The notes below the pieces were generated by a model that made no database searches, was not told the origin of the DNA, and saw only the letters and a program-made list of their open reading frames with translations. Of a DNA stretch of 64,000 nucleotides, positions 46,534 through 57,196 are shown one piece after another. Origin of the DNA: Flaveria trinervia (Eukaryota > Streptophyta > Magnoliopsida > Asterales > Asteraceae); the NCBI GenBank assembly GCA_025506515.1, contig JACCIX010000949.1:59461-123460 (forward strand), written 5' to 3'. Position 1 is the stretch's first letter, and the number at the start of each line of letters is the position of its first letter. A program made the position numbers and the translations under genes.

Positions 46534-46674
46534 AAAAAGAAAAGGTGGACTCGGATTTATTTGTTTGGGCCGCCAACATCAAAAAGAAAAGGTGGACTCG
46601 AATTTAATTGTTTGGGCTGCCAACATCAAAAAGAAAAGGTGGACTTGAATTTACTTGTTTGGACCGCCAACATA
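46534..46674 (+). repeat. 47-bp triplicate inside G
   Basis: Three head-to-tail copies containing AAAAAGAAAAGGTGGACT and TTTGTTTGG-type sequence. Only a few bases differ between copies. Confidence 0.85.
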
Positions 46675-46867
46675 GAAAAATAGATTAGGGTCTTAGCTTA
46701 AAGCTATGAAAGCAAGCTATACCACAAATCAAAAAATCAAAAAAACAAAAAAATGGTTGTTCTAAAGTTTTGAAGATCTCGCTTCCACATCAACAACAAC
46801 ATTCTTAGCTTTGAACAACTATTCAACAAAATCAACATCAAGCTTCAATTCACAAAATCAACAGTAT

Positions 46868-47266
46868 TGTTGGGTATTCTACCTAAGAATAAATTGAAGA
46901 TTTCGAATATTATTGAAGTTGAAGACTTGAAGAACAAATGCAACAAAAATATTAGTCTAGGGTTATTTTGTAATTATTGTAATTTCTATATTAGTATAAA
47001 TAGCAACATATTCATCCATGTAAAGGTGAATAATTCTCCACCAAGGGTGGGAATTAATTCCATCAACAAAATCATTATATCATCATCCTACATGTATGAT
47101 GATTTCAACATCAAAGCAATAAACATCAAACATTAAACACACTGTGTTCATCATGTTCTTCTTCATCATTATTATTATTTTGGCATCTAATCATTCAAGT
47201 TTTGTTATTATCAATATGAATCCTAAGATCCATGCTCATTGTTCCCATTCATATCAGGAACACACA
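46868..47266 (+). repeat. 3' LTR of G
   Basis: TGTTGGGTATTC to GAACACACA, followed by the duplicated AAAAC. No clear polypurine tract precedes it. Confidence 0.92.
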
Positions 47267-47890
47267 AAAACCTTCAAAGAAATATTCTCAAAGTAAATCA
47301 GGAAAAGAAAAAGAAGACCTGATGATAGAAAAGATGCATCTACATCAGCAGCAAAGTCTTTATCAAACAACAACCAAGCAGAGCCCATCATTGTGATTCT
47401 AGATTCTGAAGAACAAAAAGCAGCATTTGCAGCTTTTAGTTCAAGTTTTCAAGCCTACATGGGAAGCACCTTAACACCAGCAAATATCTGCCAACAAGAC
47501 TCAAAAGAACTACATCCAGATGTAGTAGAGAAGATGGATCTTTAATGGCAAATGACAATGATTTCTTATAGAGCCAAACAATACTTCTGAAGAAACAAAA
47601 GTTTGGCTATAGCAAGCAAAACATCAAAGGTTGGTATTGATAAGTCAAAGTAAGATGTACCAAATGCAATCTCTATGGCCACTTCTGAAGAGAATGTAAT
47701 TAACAATCAAATCCTGAAATTAGACAACAACAACAACATCAGTCTCATCAGCATCAATCTCGTCAACCAACAACATCTCAAAGATCTTATAGACAACCAC
47801 AACTGACCAACTCATCCCCACCAACCACAAATGCATCAACAGGACCTAGTACTTCTAAAGAAATTGGGTTGATCATAGTTCAACCTGTGA
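47267..47890 (+). pseudogene. gag of F, second part with zinc knuckle
   Basis: After G the gag continues. A CCHC knuckle (CTKCNLYGHF, stop, REC) is readable around 47660-47695 with a TGA inside. A Gln/His/Ser-rich tail (about 47720-47870) follows, as in A's gag. Several stops break it. Confidence 0.65.
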
Positions 47891-47897
47891 TCGGAGC

Positions 47898-48479
47898 ATG
47901 TATGAGAAGGAAGTTTTGGAAGATAATCAAGCCTTAATGGCTCACATGGAGAACAAAGTTCCACTTATGGCTAGAGAGGTAAGAGATAGATTGTGTTCAT
48001 CAGTATGTGTTAAGGAAGTTGATAGATATAAAGTCTGTGCTCAACAACTGGCTGATAAAGTAAATGAAATAATGATTTTGAATGAATCTCATGTAAGAGA
48101 ACATAAATTGTATCAAATTAAAATTAACTCTTTACAAAATATTTAGATAAATTTGCTTAAGAAAGTTACAACTTAAAATCCCAAGTTGAGCATCTGACCA
48201 CTTCCCAACTAAATCCATGACTGATCATGCATCAACTGAAGTGAAACTTTAAAAGTTTTAACTTTCATCTCAACAATATGAGAAATTATTGAATTCTCAT
48301 ATTGAATCAAAGAACAGGTATGGGTTAGGATATAATGTTGTTGCACCCCCTCTAAATGATAATTATACAACATTGCCTGAAACAATGAGAAACAACTTGT
48401 CAAATTATTTTGTGCCATGCACCATGTTTGAAACAAAATCAAATCAACAAATTAATAACAATGTAAGATTTACTTCTCC
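47898..48479 (+). pseudogene. gag coiled-coil extension of F, joined to the extra gene
   Basis: An 82-codon stretch (47898-48146) is rich in Glu, Lys and Val with coiled-coil spacing, corresponding to the coiled-coil gag extension in A. After breaks, NRYGLGYNVVAPP near 48315-48355 matches GIGYNHTAPP in A at about 2595-2625. In A, a second knuckle, protease, integrase and RT come next. In F the sequence goes straight into the extra gene at 48480, so roughly 4 kb of pol is absent. Confidence 0.65.
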
Positions 48480-49150
48480 ATGCAGTTACACAGGCAACAC
48501 AACCAAGTTGCTCTTCTATGCACTGAGAAAGATCCACATTTCTCAGAGGTTTGCCGTTTCTTGTCTCTAGCCAACTACTTCACCTCCTTTACCATTGATC
48601 CTACTCTATATGAAGGTAATCAACTTGAATTTTGGAAGACCTGCCAAGAGGTCGTTATGGATGGGGAGAAGGCACTTTCTGCCACAGTGCAGGGAAGAAC
48701 AGTCTTCATCACTCTAGCCATCATCAACACTCATCTTCAGTTGGATGATGAAGAAAGTGAGGTGTTCTTCCCTAAAGAAGCTATTAATCACTCCTTTGAG
48801 TAGATGGTCTTTGAGGGAAACTTCTCTGTAAAGACCTTCAGGAAAGGAAGGTCTCATCCCAATGGAAATTCTTGCTCCATGTGGTTATCCACAGCTTGTC
48901 AAACAAGCATGGAGGATGGGACCAGATTCCTAAAGATCTATACTTCATTGTCCATAGGATGGTTCAGGGAGTCAAGTTCAGGTACTCTTAGTTTGTTTAT
49001 ACAAATTTTCTTGCAAACTTGGACTCCTTAGAATACTACATGTTTCCTAGATATGTTCAATACATTCTTCACTATGAACTGGGCTCACAGTTATGGGAAA
49101 CAATAATATTCTTAAATTGGGATAGATGAAGCCTGAAAGCTATAAAATCT
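48480..49150 (+). pseudogene. extra gene of F, N-terminal domain
   Basis: An open frame of 107 codons (48480-48803) shows RQHNQVALL, VCRFLSLANYFTSFTIDPTLYEGNQLEFW, TVFITLAIINTHLQLDDEE. It corresponds motif by motif to A at 7582 and D at 39040. After a TAG and shifts the second half is readable: WKFLLHVVIHSLSNKHGGWDQIP near 48865-48935, then a basic patch and YYMFPRYVQYILHYELG near 49035-49090. The start may belong upstream, since the segment is joined to gag sequence. The function is unknown. Confidence 0.68.
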
Positions 49151-50204
49151 TACGAAAGCCCATTGTTGGGTTCTTTGGGGTAGAAACATCCCTTGTCCCA
49201 TAAATGTTAGAGCTCATTGCTCAAGGTGACAACCTAGCAGCACCAACTAGTTTTGAACCCACACCTTCAATATCTCAACCACCTCAACAGCCACAAATCA
49301 TCCTCCCCTACCAAAGAAAATCCAAACTAACCCCTGCTCAAAATATTGAGTTTGTGCAGGCCCCTGTATACTCACCCATTCATGAGGAAGTGGATACTGG
49401 AGCTCCCGCTTTCCCTATAGAGCAAACCACTCATGTTACTTCAAAGATCAGTGCTGAGGTTCCTCATGCTCATCTTGATGAGCTCACTAGCCAAACTGCC
49501 TTAAGCCTTCACTCTTAGTATCAACACTCAAGTGAATAACCTTCAAGGGATAGCTACCATCCCCAGCCTTTAGATTTAAACCAACCCATTCCTAACCTTC
49601 ACTTATGTACTAATGAAGATTTAGGTTTGAGTGAGTACCATGATTCTCTCTTATTTTCAATTACTCAAAGAGAGATGAGTGCTCTTGAGTCTCCTATATC
49701 TAGCCCACATCAGTCACCTATTACTAAGGTGGATACTTTTGAACCTGTTCAGGATGTCCATATGAAGAGGCTCTCACTTTTGCAAGTGATTCCATCATTA
49801 AGACCTCAACCATGGCAACTTAGCCCATTGACACCTCAACTGAGGCTGCCAGTAAGCAGAGGAAATCCAGGAGCCAAGGTGTAAAAAATTGTCACAAACG
49901 TGCACCTATTTAGTCTCCAAGGTCAGTCATCTTAAATATTAGGTGACTACCTTGCAAAACAGGGTCAATGATCAACAACTTGATATTTCTTGTCTTAGGG
50001 AAAAACTAGCTGGGAGACCTTTAAAACGAGCTTAACCAGGAACATAAGAACCTGTGAGTGTGATTGACCTAACTCCAAGCTCACTTATGCAAGAGGGTGA
50101 TGCTACCAAAAAGGGGGAGAAAGTCATTACAGTTACAGAACCTGGGAGTTCTTCAGGAGTATGGACATTGATGACTCACCATCCTCACTTGCAATTGTGC
50201 ATAC
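49151..50204 (+). pseudogene. extra gene of F, spacer, cut by H
   Basis: Pro/Ser/Gln-rich open pieces (49204-49518 and 49627-49884) match the low-complexity spacer in D (PQIILPYQRKSKLT against ITITYQRRPKQT near 39870). At 50099-50125 the sequence has DATKKGEK over AAAAAGGGGGAGA, as in A and D. Element H interrupts at 50205, so the coiled coil and C-terminal domain are not visible. Confidence 0.58.
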
Positions 50205-50924
50205 TGTAACACCCGATTATTTTAACGTCAAAGAAGGAGAAGAATAAAGCGAAGGAAAAGAAAGAAATGCTATTTAACCCAAGATGAAGGGCTAAACATG
50301 TAAAAAGTACAAGATTTACTTTTTATGTTGTACAAAAGTAGCATGGCCGCCCATGCCATGCCACTTTTCACTTTTGAGTACAGATTTTAGAGTGAGAAAG
50401 AGCAGAGCTCAGGTTTGAAAAAGAACAAGAAGAAAGAATTCAAATTCAAGGTAAGAATTCATGCTTTTATGGTGTTCTTAATTGGTAATATCCTCGGGTT
50501 CATGCTTATGTGTGTTTGTATGTGTTCGGGTATGTTTTTAGTGGGTTTCTAGGAGGTTGAATTCAATTTGCAAACGAATTTAGAAGAAGGCATACTCAAG
50601 AGCTGCAAAAGTGAGTTCTAGGACCCCTCTTTTACTGGTTTTTAACTGATTTTGGGGCTAGAATGCATGAATGTATGTTTTCATTAAACTGGGTTTCGGA
50701 CCCGTACGCTTGAATGTGTGTATGATGATGTTATGATGTGATGTGTGACTATGTTCATGCTTGATGATGTATGATTGTGTTTCTAAGGCTTAGAGGGTAA
50801 GAATTAAGCTTAGAACATGATGAATGGTGCATGGAAATCGAATATGATGTTTTAGGCTCACATGTTAAGTTTTCAAATCTGCCAAAGTGTTTGGAAGTCA
50901 ATATGGATGGAAAGGTTTAATGCG

Positions 50925-51290
50925 GATGAACATTAACCATTGAGTAAGAAAATGCGGATGAAGACAAATGCGGATGAAGTCCAATGCAGATGAAGTCAAT
51001 GCGGATGAACGTTGACTAAGTGCATGAAATGCGGATGAGCATTTGACTGTCTGGGAAATGCGGATGGAAAGGGTTAATGCGGATGAACATTAACCATTGA
51101 GTAAGCCAATGTGGATGAAGACAAATGCGGATGAAGTCAATGCGGACGAACATTGACTAAGTGCATGAAATGCGGATGAGCATTTGACTAAGTACATGAA
51201 ATGCGGATGAGTAAGGCCAATGTGGATGAACAAATGTGGATGAACTATAGCAAATGCGGATGAACTATAGGAAATGCGGATGAATACTTA
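50925..51290 (+). repeat. AATGCGGATGAA array in H LTR
   Basis: Around twenty copies of a core AATGCGGATGA, spaced 12-35 bases apart, many followed by short segments such as CATTGAC or CATTAACC. Larger blocks of about 130 bases repeat as well. Confidence 0.85.
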
Positions 51291-51794
51291 GATTTTTATG
51301 ACTTTTTGAGAAAAGACAAATGTAGGGTTTGACCTAGGAGATTCCTAGGGGTTATGTGAGTTGACTTTTAGGGTCATAGATGGTATGATGGGCATGTAAT
51401 GATGTGTGATGGATGCATATGCATAATGATGGTGATGATAATGATGTTGAATGGTTATACATGATTTATGTTATGTATGTATGATGCCCTGCATGATGAT
51501 GTATGAATGATATGTTTACGTTCCTTATGATGATGTATGTTTATCTTTCCCATTACTTTACGTGTTATGATAATGAATGAACGAAGTATTAGGTAACGTA
51601 AAGTGAAAGATAATGAAAGAGGAATATGATGATGAATGCATGCATTAATGAATGAATGAATGTAAGAAAGGCTTGCAAGCAAATGTATGGAGGTGCACAC
51701 CCATTGTAGGTGTTAGCTCAACGGTGTGCGGGTTAGCTACCCCAAAGGATGCACATTGGGGTCTTTCTTTGTGATTGACCATATGGATGAACCA

Positions 51795-51995
51795 TTGTTA
51801 CGTGCCTTAGGTATTGTGACCACTTGGTGCTGGGCACCACCAATGAAGGTCTTTTATAGGCTTAGGTCCAGTATCACGAGCATGAAGGGCATATCATATG
51901 ACAATGGTATACCCGAACTTTACCTTAGGTACTATGACCACTCGGTGCTGGGCACCACCGATGAAGGTCTTTTATAGGCTTAGGCATAGTATTAC
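51795..51995 (+). repeat. tandem duplication with GGTGC-TGG-GCACC hairpin in H LTR
   Basis: Two copies of about 120 bases, each with ATGAAGGTCTTTTATAGGCT and a perfect 5-bp hairpin GGTGC-TGG-GCACC (near 51825 and 51946). Confidence 0.8.
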
Positions 51996-52511
51996 GAGCA
52001 TGAAGGGTAAAGTTCATGGTGATGATGAAAGTAAGGAATGAAATGATGAATGGATGAAAGTATGAACGAAAGAATGACGAAGATAATAATGATATTATCT
52101 GTATGTACACACGATGTATGATCACGAATGAACGTAACATATATTATGATTTTGAAAGAAAGAATGGTTTTATGAATGAAAAGTATGTTTTATTATAAAA
52201 CTAGAACTCACTCAGCAACGCTGACTTTTATGCATTTTAGTTGGCAGGTAGATGTTGCTAAGGATGGCACGAAGCAGCTGCTTAGCTATTTTGGATGGCA
52301 TCCATTTATATAAAGCTTTTGTGATGTAATACAACAAATGTAATTTTGTAACCGACAGATGATGCATTACTTTGTAAAAGTTTTCATGATGAAATGAAAT
52401 GCCATTTTTGAATGTTTGCGCTGCGAATGTTTATTTAAAATAACTATAAATGTATGTTTTATGTGCAATGGTTGACCAACTATAAGCGTCTCTGGAACAG
52501 GGTCTTACAAG

Positions 52512-52524
52512 TTGTATTAGAGCC
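52512..52524 (+). other. Primer-binding site of H (mutated)
   Basis: TTGTATTAGAGCC follows the LTR by two bases and resembles the tRNA-Met site TTGGTATCAGAGCC with a lost G and a C-to-T change. Confidence 0.65.
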
Positions 52525-52861
52525 AAAGTTTAAGTGAAATGGGTAAATTTTCAAAATAAACCTTAACTTAAACTAAGAATGGGACGGAAGGAGTAGGGAT
52601 GCCAATCTGATTAGCTACGTGCCATCAGGTATTTTCGTAAAGTTAACCGGTATTACGTGCGCATGGTATGTGGTTTATGTGTTGTATGTAGATTTAAGTA
52701 CTGATGTAGTCAGCATAGGTAATGCTTGGGGTATGAAGAGTAAAGTAAGTGGCTAATCATAACTGGCCACTGTAATTAGGGACTTACTATGCTTGCCATA
52801 AACTGATCCGTTTCCTCCAATGACTGTATTAGTGTTTAAATCTTTCATTGTGAGTTAGAGG

Positions 52862-53930
52862 ATGGATGGTGGTAGATCATCTAAAGCTTCGCGTCGTGGT
52901 GGGCGTGGTGCCGAACCACGGGTTACGAGAGGAAGGCCTAGGGCCGAAAAGGTGGTTCATGAAGAACCAGAAACCCCTCATCCGGATGGCGGAGATGAGA
53001 GTGCTAACCTGAGAGCCTTAGTGAAGGAGGCAGTTGTGGAGGAAGTGCATCAAGTCATCCAGACGATCCTACCGTCTGTGGTGACCGAAGTGATAAAGGC
53101 AGTTAGAGAAGGAGAGAGAAGGGGAGAGAAGGGAAAGGAGTAGACCTACGGGCGAAAGAAGAAAACCCGAGACTGAGACGGTTCCGTCTGATGACGAAGA
53201 AGAGGAAGAAGCAGAGCCTGTGCAGGCGATGGTACGAGGCTGTAATTACGGGGTGTTTATGAGATGCAAGCCCCCTACTTTTGATGGTAACGGCACTGCT
53301 GCCGCTGCTCACCGGTGGGTGAGGGAAATGGAGGATGTACTTGATATTAGCGAGTGCCGAGATGACCAGAAAGTTAAGTTCGCTACCCACTCTTTTGTGG
53401 ACTCGGCGCTGTGTTGGTGGGACAATATAGTCCAAGCCGAGGGTAGCAAGGCCATTGGAAGAATGAGATGGTCGGAGTTGAAGAAGTTGGTGATTGAGGA
53501 GTTTTGTCCTCACCGGGAAATGGACAAGGTCGAGAGGGAGTTTCTGCAACTGGAGGCGGGAACGATGACACACCAACTGTACACCACCAAATTTAACGAA
53601 ATCGCACGTCTGGTGCCGGATCAGGTGACACCTCTGTCTCGAAAGATCAAGAGGTACATTCAGGGATTGCCAGTGGATATTCGCAGGCACATGATTGCCG
53701 CTCGACCAAGTACATTTAGGTCGGCGGTAGATTTGGCAGGTAGGTTATATGATGAAAGGGGTGTAATGGTGGTGGCTGAAGGTAGTCGGAAGAGTGGAGG
53801 TGATAGAAACTGGAATGGGAAGAGATTTGGTAGGGGTGATGCCTCGACTGGTAAAAAGAAGGCACGGGTGGATGACCGTTGTGTGGTCGCGTCGGGTGCG
53901 AGTATGAAGAAGTGTGGTAGGTGTGGAGAG
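52862..53930 (+). pseudogene. gag of H (retrotrans_gag type)
   Basis: The frame opens at ATG 52862 with a basic, Arg/Gly-rich N-terminus, then a helical segment. A frameshift lies near 53135. From 53220 the capsid core is clear: FMRCKPPTFDGNG, AHRWVREMEDVLDISEC, KVKFATHSFVDSALCWWDN, WSELKKLVIEEFCPH, TTKFNEIARLVPDQV, KRYIQGLPVDIRRHM. This is the retrotransposon gag family of Gypsy chromoviruses, forming the particle core. A second shift near 53930 separates it from the zinc knuckles. Confidence 0.87.
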
Positions 53931-54110
53931 AGCATAGTGGGGAATGTAGGTTTGGGTCGATCTGGTGCTTTAAATGTGGGAAGGCGGGGCACATGGCCAC
54001 GGACTGTCGTACGTACCGGTGCTTTAACTGTAGTGAAGAAGGTCATATGAATAAGGATTGTAAGAAGCCAAGGGCCGAGGGTTCCGGGGCGAAGAAAACT
54101 AAAGGTGAGG
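53905..54110 (+). pseudogene. nucleocapsid zinc knuckles of H
   Basis: Two CCHC knuckles read in the second frame: CFKCGKAGHMATDC (about 53971-54012) and CFNCSEEGHMNKDC (about 54022-54063), followed by a Lys/Gly-rich linker. They bind the genomic RNA. A preceding Cys-rich CGRCG segment is left in the first frame by the frameshift. Confidence 0.87.
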
Positions 54111-54655
54111 GGCCAAGGGCGAGCGCCAGAGCATTCACGATGACACAAGAGGAGGCCAGGATGGACCCTGATGTTGTGTCCGGTACGTTTCTTGTTAACC
54201 AAACTTTAGCTTCTGTGTTATTTGATTCGGGTGCTAGTAAAAGTTTTATTTCTGTTGCTTTCTGTGCTAAGCTGCCTGTTAGTAGTAGACGTGTTGATGC
54301 GCCCTTTGATGTAGAAACTGCCATAGGTAAGTCTACTAGGATTTCTGAGACGATAGATAACTGTGATGTGGAACTAGAAGGTCATAAGTTTCCTGTTAGA
54401 CCGTTTGTGATGACCCTAGGTGGTTTCGATTTGGTTTTGGGGATGGATTGGTTAGCAGCCTTCGAGGCGAACATTATGTGTCGCAAGAAGATGATTCGAT
54501 TGACAGCGCCTGACAGGAAATTTGTAACGGTTTATGGTGATCGGGTTACTACGATTCCGGAGGTAATCTCGATGGCGGTGGCGGGAAAGTGTATGAGGCG
54601 TGGATGTAGTGCCTACTTGGCTTATGTAAATGATATGGATACGCCCACACCGTAA
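54111..54655 (+). pseudogene. protease of H
   Basis: The active-site motif VLFDSGASKSFIS lies near 54219-54257, followed by the expected folds and GFDLVLGMDWLAAFEANI, the closing motif of Gypsy proteases. The frame from the zinc knuckles to the TAA at 54653 is open, so the module itself is intact, but it is cut off from gag upstream and RT downstream. Confidence 0.87.
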
Positions 54656-55295
54656 CTGTCTGATGTACCGATTGTGTGTCACTTTCCAGACGTGTTCCCA
54701 GAAGACTTACCAGGAGTGCCACCTGACAGAGAGATTAAATTTCAGATTGATTTGATACCGGGTGCCCAACCTGTAGCCAAGGCACCGTATCGGTTAGCTC
54801 CGACGGAGATGAAGGAGCTGATGAAGCAATTGCAAGAGCTGCTTGATAAGGGGTTCATCAGACTGAGTATCTCTCCTTGGGGTGCTCCGGTCCTGTTTGT
54901 GAAAAAGAAAGATGGTAGTATGAGGATGTGTATTGACTACCATAAGCTGAATAAGTTCACAATGAAGAACCGATACCCCTTACCAAGAATTGATGACCTG
55001 TTTGATCAACTCCAAGGTGCCAGTTGGTTTTCGAGGATCGACCTTCGATCTGGTTACCATTAATTGAAGGTGACGGAGCAGTATATCCCTAAAACAGCTT
55101 TTCGCAGGCGCTACAGTCACTACGAATTTGTTGTCATGTCTTTTGGCTTGACCAACGTGCCAACTGCTTTTATGGATTTGGTGAACCGTGTGTGTCGGCC
55201 GATGTTGGACAAATCAGTGATTGTGTTTATTGATGATATCCTGATTTATTTAAGGAGCAAGACTGAGCATGCGGTCACATTCGGGAGGTTCTAGA
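54656..55295 (+). pseudogene. reverse transcriptase of H
   Basis: RT motifs: FPDVFPEDLPGVPPDREIKF, VAKAPYRLAPTEMKEL, GAPVLFVKKKDGSMRMCIDY, NRYPLPRIDDLFDQLQGASW, FSRIDLRSGYH. A TAA at 55062-55064 replaces the expected Gln codon, consistent with a C-to-T change. Then come FVVMSFGLTNVPTAF and the catalytic FIDD at 55226-55237. A frameshift follows near 55280. Confidence 0.9.
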
Positions 55296-56198
55296 GACGC
55301 TGAGGAGGGAGAAGTTGTACGCCAAATTCTCCAAGTGCGCATTTTGGTTGCGTGAAGTTCAGTTCTTGGGTCATGTGGTAAACCCCGAGGGGATCATGGT
55401 GGACCCAGCTAAGGTGGAGGCAGTGATGCAATGGAAATCTCCAAAGACGCCATCCAAGATTCGTAGTTTCTTGTGTTTGGCGGGTTACTACAGGAGATTC
55501 ATTCAAGACTTCTCCAAGATTGCTTCTCCACTAACCAAGTTGACCCGAAAAGATGTGAAGTTCGTATGGGGTCAAGATCAAGAGAAGGCATTCGACGAAT
55601 TGAATGCGAGATTGACTCAAGCTCCTGTTCTGTCATTACCCGACGGAAGCGGAGATCTAGTGGTCTATTCTGCTGCTTCCTACTCAGGGTTGGGGTGTGT
55701 GTTAATGCAGAGAGGAAAGCTTATAGCATATGCATCCCGACAGTTGAAGGTCATGAGGTTAACTACCCTACTCATGACTTGGAGCTTGCAGCCGTGGTCT
55801 TTGCACTAAGGATTCGGAGGCACTATCTTTACCGAACGAAGAGCTTGAAGTACTTCTTTGAGCAGAAGGACCTGAACATGAGACAAAGAAGATGGTTGGA
55901 GCTCATAAAAGACTATGATTGCGAGATCCACTACCATCCGGGCAAAGCCAATGTGGTGGTGGATGCCCTTAGCCGAAAAGAGAGGCCCAAGCCGATTCGG
56001 GTGAAAGCATACCAACTGATTATGACCTCTGATGAAATGAAGCAAGTCAAAGAGTTTCAAGATGAGGCACTAAAAGAAGATCATCTTAACTCTGAATAGA
56101 TGAGAGGTCTCGTTGGGGAATTGGGTGAAAACACATTTGGTGTTAAAACCCGATTTGGGCGCATGTGGATTCCGTAATTTGGGGATCTACGGGTGAAG
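55296..56198 (+). pseudogene. RT thumb, RNase H and integrase tether of H, truncated
   Basis: KFSKCAFWLREVQFLGHVVN and KIRSFLCLAGYYRRFIQDFS mark the RT end; RKDVKFVWGQDQEKAFDEL and LIAYASRQLK lie in RNase H. After a shift near 55700, YPTHDLELAAVVFALRIRRHYLY and IHYHPGKANVVVDALSRKE follow. A TAG at 56098 is followed by LVGELGENTFGVKTRFGRMWIP-type linker sequence, which stops abruptly at 56198 where element I begins. Confidence 0.87.
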
Positions 56199-57181
56199 TG
56201 TAGGATTGTATATGCCCAAGACACGTAGAATATTGATGCGGTTAGTACGTTATGATCCAAGTCGGGTTATACCCAATAACAAGCTTAGCAAACACCAATT
56301 AATATTTAATTGATGATATGATCATGCAATTAAATATTTACACCAATTAAGAAAATGGGTTTTCTAAATAAGTTGCATATGAGATGGAACAAATTATGAG
56401 GATAATTTGTTGATGGGTTTATTATTATTTTTGTTATTCAAAAGGGTTTAAATAACACAAATAACATGAGAGTGTACTTTAATTAAATTGTTTAATTAGA
56501 GAAGAGATATGTCACATTTTAAATAAGTCTAGTAGATGACTTATTAATGTGTGACAAAAGGCTAGTTCAAGTTAAGTGTGTGTGTTTGATTAAAGAGGAA
56601 AACCCCTTTTGTTTTAAGATTTCGGCCGCCCTCCCCTTGATTGATTGGTCCCTTTGTTGTCTTGAGAACACACAACTTTAACTAGTCTAGCACTCCCCAT
56701 TTTCCAATCTCAAGACATGCAAACACAAAACAAAAAAAAAACTCTCTCTCTTTTTCTCTCTTGAACTCACGGTTTCAGCAGCAGAAAAATAAGAGGTTTT
56801 GAGTTGTGCTTGGTGATGGTTCTTCCTAACAAGAAGGTGATGCAAAGTAAGCTTGGGTATACAAGCTTGAGGACCTCTAATCTTGAAGTCTTGGCCGAAT
56901 TTTCAGCATCTTTTCTACTCTTTCTGTCGACTTTTGAAGGCTGCTGGAAGGTAGTTTAGGCAGCCCTTTGTGGCTGTCATATTATGTTGTTTTATGCACA
57001 CATAGCATGCTTGTTCACATAAAATGATCCTTTGATATATGGGTTTGTTTCATACATTTAAATGATCACCTAAAGAACATGTTTTTCAGCTTATAAACAA
57101 GTTCATAAAGTTGTTATTCCGCTGCGTTTTCAGAAAGTTTAAGAGGTTAAACTGTGATTTTATGTTCTAACAAATCCTTCA
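56199..57181 (+). repeat. 5' LTR of element I
   Basis: It starts TGTAGGATTG and ends TCCTTCA. It is followed by a TGGCATCAAGAGCC primer site (57183-57196), so it is the 5' end of an element rather than a solo LTR. It resembles L (16564) and J's LTR in reverse. The preceding bases TGAAG (56194-56198) would be the target duplication; the partner is outside the window. Confidence 0.82.
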
Positions 57182-57182
57182 A

Positions 57183-57196
57183 TGGCATCAAGAGCC
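57183..57196 (+). other. Primer-binding site of I
   Basis: TGGCATCAAGAGCC, a diverged tRNA-Met-type site, begins one base after the LTR. Confidence 0.65.

Larger units (their letters stand above)
45775..47266 (+). mobile_element. non-autonomous LTR element G (TRIM-like, 1492 bp)
   Basis: Two LTRs of about 400 bases (45775-46175 and 46868-47266) differ by roughly a dozen substitutions and a couple of single-base indels by eye. A TGGTATGAGAGCC primer site at 46178-46190 follows the first. The target duplication AAAAC is perfect on both sides (45770-45774 and 47267-47271). The 690-base interior has no gag or pol and no convincing frame. It contains a 47-base unit three times (46534-46674). Such short elements depend on enzymes of other retrotransposons. 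Confidence 0.92.
33668..50204 (+). mobile_element. Copia element F (lacks pol), split by D and G
   Basis: F has a 5' LTR in two parts (33668-33775 and 43888-44686), a tRNA-Met-type primer site at 44689, a broken gag, and an extra gene from 48480. No integrase, RT or RNase H lies between gag and the extra gene. D sits in its LTR and G in its gag, each with a target duplication. H cuts its extra gene at 50204, so its 3' LTR is not in view. The domain order otherwise equals that of A and D. Confidence 0.72.
50205..52509 (+). repeat. 5' LTR of H
   Basis: It begins TGTAACACCCG and ends CTTACA, both typical for this Gypsy group. It contains an array of GCGGATGA units at about 50925-51290 and a tandem duplication at about 51795-51995. 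No second copy is in the window. Confidence 0.8.
50205..56198 (+). mobile_element. Gypsy element H (chromovirus-like), 5' part
   Basis: H has a 2305-base LTR (TGTAACACC to GGTCTTACA), a tRNA-Met-type primer site, gag with two zinc knuckles, protease, RT and RNase H. It then stops within the region between RNase H and integrase where element I is inserted at 56199. Integrase, any chromodomain and the 3' LTR are outside the window. Protein motifs (FPEDLPGVPPDREIKF, RYPLPRIDDLFDQLQGA) match the Tekay/Del-like chromovirus type. Stops and shifts make it defective. Confidence 0.86.

Noticed and set aside
46053..47136. Small open frames in element G
   Set aside because: They fall in the LTRs or non-coding interior and show no conserved motif.
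53103..53690. Long minus-strand open frame of 195 codons
   Set aside because: It is the antisense of H's gag, whose motifs are clear on the plus strand; the GC-rich codon pattern leaves the opposite frame open.
53660..54202. Minus-strand open frame of 180 codons
   Set aside because: Antisense shadow of the gag end and zinc knuckles of H.
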